Below are positions 25,366-31,981 of a stretch of 64,000 bases of DNA, piece by piece. Source of the DNA: Streptomyces sp. CB02980. Its GTDB lineage: Bacteria; Actinomycetota; Actinomycetes; Streptomycetales; Streptomycetaceae. The translations under genes were made by a program, and so were the position numbers. The notes under the pieces are model-generated. The model searched no databases. It had not been told where the DNA came from and saw only the letters and a list, made by a program, of their open reading frames with translations. How positions within the stretch are numbered: position 1 is the stretch's first letter; each line of letters begins with the position of its first letter. The stretch lies in the NCBI RefSeq assembly GCF_014451325.2, contig NZ_JACSCH020000008.1, forward strand, positions 186,001 to 250,000, given 5' to 3'.

Positions 25366-26097
25366 TCAGGCCGTATGTCCGGCGAACTCGGCCTCGTTGA
25401 CCCCCAGTTCGGCGAGGAGGCGAGTCCGGAGCGCGGCCAGGGCGGGATCGCCGGCGGAGCGGGGCCGGTCCAGTGCGACGGCGGTGTCGTACGCGATGAC
25501 GCCGTCCCGCATCACCAGCGCGCGGTCCGCGAGCTGTAGCGCCTCGTCCACGTCGTGGGTGACGAGCAGGACCGTGCAGCCGCGTCGCTGCCACAGCTCG
25601 GCCACGAGCCGTTGCGCCTTGATGCGGGTCAGCGCGTCGAGCGCGCCGAACGGCTCGTCGAGCAGCAGCAGATCCGGGTCCCGTACCAAGGCCCTTGCGA
25701 GGGAGGCGCGTTGGGCCTCGCCGCCGGAGAGCGTCTTCGGCCAGGCACCCGAGCGGTCACCGAGCCCGACCTCCGCCAGGGCCTTCTCCGCCACCGCCCG
25801 GCCCGGCTTCCCCGGCAGCCCGAGGAGCACATTGCGCCAGACCCGCTTCCACGGCATCAGGCGCGGCGCCTGGAAGGCGACGGCGCGACGGCGCGGGACG
25901 AGGACGGTGCCGGAGATCTCCCGGTCGAGCCCGGCGAGGACCCGGAGGAGGGTGGACTTGCCGCAGCCGCTGTGGCCGAGGAGTGCGGTGAACTGCCCCG
26001 CGTACAGGGTGAGATCGAGCCCGTCGACGACCGGTCGCCCGTCGAAGGAACGGGTGAGGCCCTGGACGGTCACTGCCCGGTGAAGGTCGGTCGCCAT
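25366..26097 (-). CDS. ssuB: Aliphatic sulfonate ABC transporter ATP-binding protein
   Basis: This 243-residue importer ATPase has Walker A GHSGCGKST, a Q-loop in VAFQAPRLMPW, signature LSGGEAQR, Walker B LLLLDEPFGALD and the switch His in VTHDVDEA. The LMPWKRVWRNV stretch is typical of the nitrate/sulfonate/taurine group. It overlaps the end of ssuC by 28 bases. Together with SsuC and SsuA it forms the sulfonate importer feeding SsuD, used when sulfate or cysteine is short. Confidence 0.94.
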   Translation of the reverse strand: MATDLHRAVTVQGLTRSFDGRPVVDGLDLTLYAGQFTALLGHSGCGKSTLLRVLAGLDREISGTVLVPRRRAVAFQAPRLMPWKRVWRNVLLGLPGKPGRAVAEKALAEVGLGDRSGAWPKTLSGGEAQRASLARALVRDPDLLLLDEPFGALDALTRIKAQRLVAELWQRRGCTVLLVTHDVDEALQLADRALVMRDGVIAYDTAVALDRPRSAGDPALAALRTRLLAELGVNEAEFAGHTA

Positions 26098-26930
26098 TGC
26101 AGCAGCAGCCTTTCGAGAGTGCGGACGACGGCGTCGGCGAGGAGGCCGAGGAAGGCGTAGACGACCAGGCAGACGACGATCACGTCCGTGCGGAAGAACT
26201 CCCGCGCCTGGTTCATGAGGAAGCCGATGCCGGCGTCGGCGTTGATGGACTCGCCGAAGACCAGTGCCAGCCAGGCGGTGGCGAGGGAGTACCGCAGCCC
26301 GGTCATGGCCCCGGGCAGCGCGCCCGGCAGTACGACGTGCCGGACGAGACCCCAGCGTCCGAGCCCCAACGACTGGCCGGCTTCTACGAGTTGGGCGTCG
26401 ACGCCGCGGATTCCGGCGTACACGTTCAGATAGAGGTGGAAGGCGACGCCGAGCGCGATCAGTGCCACCTTGGGCGCCTCCCCGATGCCCAGCCAGATGA
26501 TGAGGAGCGGGATCAGGCCGACCCAGGGCACGGTCCGCAGCATCTGGACGGGGGCGTCGACGAGGTCCTCGCCGAGCCGGGAGAGTCCGGAGAGCAGGGC
26601 GAGCGCGATGCCGACGATCCCGCCGATCAGCAGTCCGACGGCGACCCGGCGCAGGGAGACGCCCATCGCGGTGGGGAGGGTCCCGTCGCCGATCAGCTCA
26701 CCGCCGGCGCGGGCGATGGTCCCCGGCGAGGCGAGCGCCTCGGCCGGCAGCACCCCTGTCGCACTGAGGGTCTGCCACAGGGCGAGGAGCAGGAGGGGGC
26801 CCACGGTGCGGCGCAGCCAGCGGGGGACGGCGGGGGCGCGGCCGGGGCCGCGATCCGGGGTGAGGGGTTCGACATCCGGCAAAGGCGATATGTCGGGCGG
26901 GGAATGGGGTGGGGCATGACCGACCGTCAT
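26070..26930 (-). CDS. ssuC: Aliphatic sulfonate ABC transporter permease
   Basis: This 286-residue membrane permease of the BPD-transport family has about six membrane helices after a Pro-rich cytoplasmic N-terminus of about 45 residues. The EAA loop lies in EAGQSLGLGRWGLVRHVVLPGALP. I chose the ATG giving MTVGHAPP, which has GGAG 8 bases upstream; an earlier in-frame ATG exists but lacks a ribosome site. It is the first structural gene after the cysteine leader peptide, from which it is separated by 164 bp that could hold the attenuation structures. Confidence 0.93.
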   Translation of the reverse strand: MTVGHAPPHSPPDISPLPDVEPLTPDRGPGRAPAVPRWLRRTVGPLLLLALWQTLSATGVLPAEALASPGTIARAGGELIGDGTLPTAMGVSLRRVAVGLLIGGIVGIALALLSGLSRLGEDLVDAPVQMLRTVPWVGLIPLLIIWLGIGEAPKVALIALGVAFHLYLNVYAGIRGVDAQLVEAGQSLGLGRWGLVRHVVLPGALPGAMTGLRYSLATAWLALVFGESINADAGIGFLMNQAREFFRTDVIVVCLVVYAFLGLLADAVVRTLERLLLQWRPTFTGQ

Positions 26931-27094
26931 GGCGGAACTCCGGGGGAGTGGGTGGGGAGAGCGCGTATGGGTACGCGTCAGCGACCGCGGGCGGCGCGGG
27001 GCGAGCGCGGGCACACGGCGATCAGGGCGTCAGCGGGGGTACGGGTACGGCGCGCGGCGTCGGAGGGGCGGCGCGTCGGAGACGTGAAAGGGCG

Positions 27095-27178
27095 TCAGCA
27101 GCCGCGGCGACACGCGGCGGAGGCCACCCGCAGCAGGTCGATGTGACCGCGCGTGGTGAGCAGGGCTGTACGCAACAT
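27095..27178 (-). CDS. Cysteine-ending leader peptide of the ssu operon
   Basis: The frame encodes 27 residues that begin MLRTALLTTRGHIDLLRV and end ASAACRRGC. This is the conserved leader peptide found ahead of cysteine and sulfur assimilation genes in actinobacteria, with two Cys codons, one of them last before the stop. There is no Shine-Dalgarno site; the promoter at 27185-27213 places the transcript start at about the A of the ATG, so the mRNA is probably leaderless. Ribosome stalling at the Cys codons when charged tRNA-Cys is scarce would then control the downstream ssuCBAD genes. The peptide match is clear; the mechanism is inferred from related mycobacterial leaders. Confidence 0.9.
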   Translation of the reverse strand: MLRTALLTTRGHIDLLRVASAACRRGC

Positions 27179-27184
27179 GGCGCG

Positions 27185-27213
27185 AAGGTAGCGACGCACG
27201 CGTCCCGGGTCAA
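27185..27213 (-). promoter_or_regulatory. Promoter of the leader peptide and ssuCBAD
   Basis: On the minus strand TTGACC (27213-27208) is followed after exactly 17 bp by TACCTT (27190-27185), a near-consensus vegetative promoter for streptomycetes. CGCGCC then separates the -10 from the ATG of the leader peptide, putting the start of transcription at or next to the start codon. Confidence 0.8.
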
Positions 27214-27350
27214 CGGCGTCTCGGAGCGTGGACGCGCTTCTGGGACGCGTGGAGGCGGTCCGGCAGGGAAGGGGCGGAGTGAGGCGGGGAGATCAGCTTG
27301 GCCTGAATGCATCTTGTGTCCGCGACGCGGGACCCCCTTTTGCTGATCGG

Positions 27351-27369
27351 TAAGGTTAGGCTAACCTCT
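27351..27369 (+). promoter_or_regulatory. Iron box (DmdR/IdeR operator)
   Basis: TAAGGTTAGGCTAACCTCT contains the 15-bp palindrome AGGTTAG-G-CTAACCT (27353-27367), a near-perfect match to the actinobacterial iron box. It ends 6 bases before the GTG of the siderophore ABC ATPase gene and includes a TAGGCT that may be the -10 box. Iron-loaded repressor here would block the importer operon. Confidence 0.9.
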
Positions 27370-27374
27370 GCGAC

Positions 27375-28235
27375 GTGCAAGCAGGTGAACAGACCGACGC
27401 GACGCTTCGTCCCCGCGGTCATGAACTCTCGGCCACGGGTGTCACCGTGGCGTACGAAGGCGTCGATGTCGTCCACGACGCCTCCATGACGCTGCGCCCC
27501 GGCGAAGTGACCGTCCTCGTCGGACCCAACGGCAGCGGCAAGTCGACGCTGCTCCGTACCATCGCACGGCTCCAGCAGCCGCGTACCGCCACGCTCACGC
27601 TCGACGGGACCGTCGACGGCCTCGCGCTGAGCCCCCGTGAGTTCTCGCGCCACGTCGCCCTGCTCACCCAGGGACGCCCCACCCCCAGTGGGCTGACCGT
27701 CCGCGACCTGGTCGAATTCGGTCGCTACCCCTACCGGGGGCGCTGGGGCAGGGCCGACCCGGACGGCAAGGCGGCGGTGGACCGCGCGCTCGCCATGACG
27801 GGCGTCACCGAACTCGCCGGGCGCGGCGCCGAGCACCTCTCCGGCGGCCAGCTCCAGCGCGTCTGGCTCGCCGGCTGCCTCGCCCAGCAGACGGGGGTGC
27901 TGCTGCTCGACGAGCCCACCACCTACCTCGACCTGCGCTACCAGGTCGAACTCCTCGACCTCATGCGTGACCTGGCGGACGACCACGGCATCGCCGTCGG
28001 CGCCGTCCTCCACGACCTCGACCAGGCGGCGGCCGTCGCCGACCGGATCGTCCTGCTCGACACGGGACGCGTCGTCGCCGACGGCAGCCCCTCGGACGTC
28101 CTGACGCCCGAGCGGCTGACCGACACCTACGGCATCCGCATCGAGGTCGACACCGATCCTCTCACCGGCCGGCTGCGCACCCGTGCGATAGGCCGGCACC
28201 ACTCGCGAAGCGAAAGGCTCAGCACCACCTCATGA
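27375..28235 (+). CDS. Iron-siderophore ABC transporter ATP-binding protein
   Basis: This 286-residue FecE/FepC-like ATPase has Walker A GPNGSGKST, signature LSGGQLQR, Walker B VLLLDEPTTYLD and the switch His in VLHDLDQA. The TYLDLRYQVELLDLM stretch is typical of siderophore importers. The GTG start lies 6 bases after the iron box with no ribosome site, so the message is probably leaderless or nearly so; an internal GTG at about residue 23 is an alternative. The stop overlaps the next start as ATGA. It is the first gene of a three-gene importer. Confidence 0.9.
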   Translation: MQAGEQTDATLRPRGHELSATGVTVAYEGVDVVHDASMTLRPGEVTVLVGPNGSGKSTLLRTIARLQQPRTATLTLDGTVDGLALSPREFSRHVALLTQGRPTPSGLTVRDLVEFGRYPYRGRWGRADPDGKAAVDRALAMTGVTELAGRGAEHLSGGQLQRVWLAGCLAQQTGVLLLDEPTTYLDLRYQVELLDLMRDLADDHGIAVGAVLHDLDQAAAVADRIVLLDTGRVVADGSPSDVLTPERLTDTYGIRIEVDTDPLTGRLRTRAIGRHHSRSERLSTTS

Positions 28236-29209
28236 GACGCCTCCTCCTCACCACGGCGGTCGCCACCACCGCGGCCCTCACCCTCACCGCCTGCGGCACC
28301 ACCGAGCCCGCCGCCGACGACGCGAAGAAGACCACCGAGCGCATCACCCTCACGGACTCCACGGGTGAGAAGGTCGAGCTCGACGGCCCCGCCAAGAAGG
28401 TCGTCGGCACCGAGTGGAACGTCGTCGAGCACCTGATCACGCTGGGCGTCGACCCGGTCGGCGTCGCCGACGTCAAGGGCTACAAGACCTGGGACACCGC
28501 CGTCCCGCTCAAGAACGAGCCGAAGGACATCGGCACCCGCGGCGAGCCGAGCGTGGAGACCGTCGCCGCCCTCAAGCCCGACCTCATCGTCGCCACCACC
28601 GACCTGCCGCCGGCCGCCGTGAAGCAGCTGCGCAAGGTCGCCCCGGTCCTGACGCTGAAGGCCGCCGACGCCGCCGACCCGATCGGCCGGATGAACGCGG
28701 ACCTCGACGCCATCGCCAAGGCCACCGGCACCACGCAGAAGTCCGAGGAGCTCAAGAAGGACTTCCAGGCGAAGCTCGACGAGGGCAAGAAGGCCCTCGC
28801 CGACGCCGGTCTCGCCGGGACGAAGTACGCCTTCGCCGACGGCTACGTGATGTCCAACCAGGTCTCGATCCGCCCCTACACCAGCGGTTCGCTGATCGGC
28901 GCGGTCAACGAGAAGATCGGTCTGAAGAACGCCTGGACCGTCAAGGGCGACCCGGCCTACGGCCTCGGCACCACCGACGTCGAGGGCCTCACCAAGCTCG
29001 GTGACGTGCAGTTCGCCTACGTCGGCAACGACGGCGACGCCGGCAGCACGCCCTTCACCGGTGTCCTCGCCAAGGACAAGGTCTGGACGTCCCTGCCGTT
29101 CGTCAAGAAGGGCAACGTGCACCGCCTCCCCGACGGCATCTGGATGTTCGGCGGCCCCCAGTCGATGAGCAAGTACGTCGACTCCGTCGTCGCCGCGCTG
29201 ACGAAGTAA
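28232..29209 (+). CDS. Iron-siderophore ABC transporter substrate-binding lipoprotein
   Basis: This 325-residue FecB/FhuD-like binding protein has a lipoprotein signal with lipobox LTLTAC. The mature part has the clustered stretches RITLTDSTGEKVEL, KKVVGTEWNVVEHLITLGV, KPDLIVATTDLPP and, near the C-terminus, WTSLPFVKKGNVHRLP, all characteristic of the siderophore-binding fold. It overlaps the ATPase gene by 4 bases and precedes the permease by 4 bases. The exact siderophore is not deducible, and no biosynthesis gene is seen here, so it may use a xenosiderophore. Confidence 0.93.
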   Translation: MRRLLLTTAVATTAALTLTACGTTEPAADDAKKTTERITLTDSTGEKVELDGPAKKVVGTEWNVVEHLITLGVDPVGVADVKGYKTWDTAVPLKNEPKDIGTRGEPSVETVAALKPDLIVATTDLPPAAVKQLRKVAPVLTLKAADAADPIGRMNADLDAIAKATGTTQKSEELKKDFQAKLDEGKKALADAGLAGTKYAFADGYVMSNQVSIRPYTSGSLIGAVNEKIGLKNAWTVKGDPAYGLGTTDVEGLTKLGDVQFAYVGNDGDAGSTPFTGVLAKDKVWTSLPFVKKGNVHRLPDGIWMFGGPQSMSKYVDSVVAALTK

Positions 29210-29213
29210 CACC

Positions 29214-31283
29214 ATGGCCGTCACCGCAACCACCCCCGCCACCCGTCCGCCGACGGCCACGTCCCGGACGGGCGCGGCCCCGGTGACGGCCGCCCTGGTC
29301 CTCCTCGTCGCGGCACTCGCGCTCGTGGACATCACACAAGGCACCGCCGCGGTCGGCGCGGCCGAGGTGTGGAAGGCGTTCACGGGCCAGGCCGATCCGG
29401 CCGACGCGTCCGTCGTCGTCGCCTCCCGCCTGCCGAGGATGACCGCCGGCCTCCTGGTCGGCGCCGTCCTCGGGGTGGCGGGCGCCGCCCTCCAGGCCGT
29501 CAGCCGCAACGTCCTCGCCTCGCCCGACACCCTCGCCGTCAACGCGGGCTCCTACTTCGCGCTCGGCCTCGGCGCCGCCTTCGGCCTCTCGCTCCCGCTG
29601 TTCGCCTCCTCCGCCCTCGCCTTCGTCGGCGGTCTCGCGGCGGCGGCCGTCGTCCTCGCCCTCTCGGGCCTCGGCGCCGGAACCGTCCGCCTCGTCCTCG
29701 CGGGCAGCGCCCTCACCCTCGGCCTCACCGCCGTCACCGAAGGCATGCTCCTGCTGTTCCCCGCGGAGACCGAGGGCCTCTACCGGTGGAACCAGGGCAG
29801 CATCTCCCAGAACGGCTTCGACGGCGTCCTGCAGATGGCCCCGATCGCCGTCACAGGCCTCGTCGGACTGCTGCTCCTCGCCCGCCGGATCGACGCCCTC
29901 GCCCTCGGCGACGACGCCGCCCGCGGCCTCGGCGTCCCCGTCCGCGCCACCCGGGTCACCGCCGTCGTCCTCGCCGCCCTGCTCTCCACGGCCGCCGTCA
30001 CCCTCGCCGGACCCGTCGGCTACGTCGGCCTCTGCGCCCCCGCGATCGTCCGGCCCCTCGCCCGCAGGTTCCGGGGCTTCACCAAGTCGCGCGGCTTCCT
30101 GCCCGCGACCGCACTCACCGGCGCCGCCCTCGTGCTCGGCTCCGACGTCCTGCTGCGCGCCCTCGTACCGGCGGACGTGGCGGTCTCCGTGCCGACCGGC
30201 GTCGTCACCAGCCTCGTCGGCGCCGTCTTCCTGATCGTCATGGCCACCCGCGTCCGGGACACGGCCGGAGCCACCGCCACCGAGCGGCTCCGCATCAGGA
30301 GCAGGGCCCGCTTCCTCACCGTCACCGCCGTCCTGGTGGCCGTGGTGATCGCCGTCGCCGTCGCCGGCGTACTCCTCGGTGACAGCAAACTGCTTCTCGG
30401 CGACGTCCTGAACTGGGCCCAGGGACAGGCCGGCCGGACCGTCACCTTCGTCCTCGACACCCGGGTGCCCCGCGTCCTGGCCGCCCTCTTCGCGGGCGCC
30501 GCGCTCGCCCTGGCCGGCACCCTCGTCCAGGCCGTCACCCGCAACCCGCTCGCCGAACCCGGCATCCTGGGCGTCTCCGGCGGCGCCGCGCTCGGCGCCG
30601 TACTCCTCGTGACGACCGTGCCCATCGCCGGTTCGTGGGGCATGGCCGGCGCCGCGTTCGCGGGCGCCGCCGCCAGCTCCGTCCTCGTCTTCGGACTGGC
30701 CGCGCGCGGCGGGTTCCAGCAGAACCGGCTCGTCCTCGTCGGCTTCGGCGTCGCCATCGCCGCCTCCGCCCTGATCAGCCTCCTGATCATCCTCACCGAC
30801 CCGTTCAACGCGACGAAGGCCCTCACCTGGCTGTCGGGCTCCACCTACGGGCGGTCCCTGCCCGACGTGGTCCCCCTCGTCGCCGTCCTCGCCGTGGGCA
30901 CGGCCGTCGCGTTCGCCCGGCGCACCGAACTCGACCTCGTCTCGCTCGACGAGGACACCCCGCGCCTCCTCGGCCTCGGCCTGGGCCGCGCACGCCTCGG
31001 CTTCCTCGCCCTCGCCGTCCTGCTCACCGCCACCGCCGTCGCCGCCGCCGGCACGATCGGCTTCGTGGGCCTCGTCGCACCCCACGCGGCCCGCGCCCTG
31101 GTCGGCCGTCAGCACGCGCGCGTGGTGCCGGTCGCCATCCTCCTCGGTGCCGTCCTCGTCTGCGCCGCCGACCTCGTCGGCCGCACGGTGATCGCCCCGG
31201 CCCAGCTCGGCGCGGGCCTGATGACGGCGGTGATCGGCACGCCGTACTTCCTCTACCTGCTGGTACGGAGCCGACGCGGCTAG
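29214..31283 (+). CDS. Fused double FecCD-type siderophore permease
   Basis: At 689 residues this is twice the length of a single FecCD permease and contains two tandem copies, as in FhuB. The first half has RMTAGLLVGAVLGVAGAALQ and NVLASPDTLAVNAGS. The second half repeats the pattern as RVLAALFAGAALALAGTLVQAVTRNPLAEPGILGVSGG. About 20 hydrophobic helices are expected, so one polypeptide forms the whole membrane channel. It is the last gene of the iron-box operon. GC-rich codon repeats generate open frames on the other strand that I do not consider genes. Confidence 0.93.
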   Translation: MAVTATTPATRPPTATSRTGAAPVTAALVLLVAALALVDITQGTAAVGAAEVWKAFTGQADPADASVVVASRLPRMTAGLLVGAVLGVAGAALQAVSRNVLASPDTLAVNAGSYFALGLGAAFGLSLPLFASSALAFVGGLAAAAVVLALSGLGAGTVRLVLAGSALTLGLTAVTEGMLLLFPAETEGLYRWNQGSISQNGFDGVLQMAPIAVTGLVGLLLLARRIDALALGDDAARGLGVPVRATRVTAVVLAALLSTAAVTLAGPVGYVGLCAPAIVRPLARRFRGFTKSRGFLPATALTGAALVLGSDVLLRALVPADVAVSVPTGVVTSLVGAVFLIVMATRVRDTAGATATERLRIRSRARFLTVTAVLVAVVIAVAVAGVLLGDSKLLLGDVLNWAQGQAGRTVTFVLDTRVPRVLAALFAGAALALAGTLVQAVTRNPLAEPGILGVSGGAALGAVLLVTTVPIAGSWGMAGAAFAGAAASSVLVFGLAARGGFQQNRLVLVGFGVAIAASALISLLIILTDPFNATKALTWLSGSTYGRSLPDVVPLVAVLAVGTAVAFARRTELDLVSLDEDTPRLLGLGLGRARLGFLALAVLLTATAVAAAGTIGFVGLVAPHAARALVGRQHARVVPVAILLGAVLVCAADLVGRTVIAPAQLGAGLMTAVIGTPYFLYLLVRSRRG

Positions 31284-31338
31284 GACCGCCACGAGTGTCA
31301 CGAGTGCCACGAGGCCCGGCCGGAGGGCGGACGACCCA

Positions 31339-31373
31339 GGGGGTGTCTTGCCGATCGGGCCGGGCTCGCGGCG
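31339..31373. repeat. Partial copy of a palindromic interspersed repeat
   Basis: These 35 bases (beginning GGGGGTGTCTTGCCGATC) differ at only 3 positions from 60596-60630, the left arm and loop of the full palindromic element at 60591-60657. Here the right arm is missing. The copy lies 56 bases before the nitrobindin-like gene, in the gap after the siderophore permease, which otherwise shows only a CACGAGTG direct repeat. Confidence 0.75.
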
Positions 31374-31428
31374 TCCGGCACCGCCTAAGCTGCCCTCCGG
31401 CACAGGCCTCGACCCAGGAGCACGCACC

Positions 31429-31977
31429 ATGACCGACCGCGACCGGCAGCCCCCGTACCCCGACGCCCTCCGGCCGGACGCGGCACCGGCCCCGCACGAG
31501 TTCCTCGCGCCGGTGACCGGGCTGCTCGGCACCTGGGTCGGCACGGGCCGGGGCGGGTACCCGACGCTCGCCGAGGACTTCGCGTACGCGCAGGAGGTCA
31601 CCTTCAGCCACGACGGCCGCCCCTTCCTCCACTACGAGGCGCGCGCCTGGCTGATCGACGCGGACGGCACCCCGCTGCGACCTGCGGCGCGCGAGAGCGG
31701 CTGGTGGCGCCTCAAGCCCGAGGGCACCGTCGAGGCGCTGATCACCCAGCCCACCGGCATCGCCGAGATCATGGTCGGCCGCGCCGAGAACGGCACGATC
31801 GACCTCACCACCCACACGGTCGCCCTCGCCCCCACGGCCAAGGACGTCGAGGCCACCCGCCGCCGCTACACCCTCACGGACGCGGACACCCTGGACTTCG
31901 TCCACGACCTGGCGGCGGTGGGCCAGCCGCTGCAACACCATCTGTCGGCACAGCTGCGACGCGAGGACGGGAAGTAG
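31429..31977 (+). CDS. FABP-family / nitrobindin-like protein (DUF1794)
   Basis: This 182-residue beta-barrel protein has the GxWxGxG motif GTWVGTG at residues 34-40, the hallmark of the nitrobindin group. Some members bind heme and isomerise peroxynitrite. A conserved C-terminal His (in LQHHLSAQLRRED) could serve as proximal ligand, but the heme-binding set cannot be proven from sequence. AGGAG lies about 9 bases before the ATG. It ends 4 bases before the prolyl oligopeptidase start, with that gene's ribosome site inside its last codons, so the two are co-transcribed. Confidence 0.85.
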   Translation: MTDRDRQPPYPDALRPDAAPAPHEFLAPVTGLLGTWVGTGRGGYPTLAEDFAYAQEVTFSHDGRPFLHYEARAWLIDADGTPLRPAARESGWWRLKPEGTVEALITQPTGIAEIMVGRAENGTIDLTTHTVALAPTAKDVEATRRRYTLTDADTLDFVHDLAAVGQPLQHHLSAQLRREDGK

Positions 31978-31981
31978 ACCC

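Noticed and set aside
26931..27094. A SAM or other riboswitch ahead of ssuC
   Set aside because: I could not find the conserved core of a known riboswitch; the leader peptide already explains the long untranslated region. Only a weak CGCGTA-TGGG-TACGCG hairpin was seen.
21000..31300. A siderophore or other biosynthetic gene cluster around the importer and ssu genes
   Set aside because: No NRPS, NIS synthetase, PKS or terpene synthase is present; the genes are transport and sulfur scavenging only.
29103..31601. Long acidic, Gly-rich reading frame antisense to the siderophore permease
   Set aside because: It mirrors the hydrophobic codons of the permease, and the sense frame has a complete FecCD duplication.
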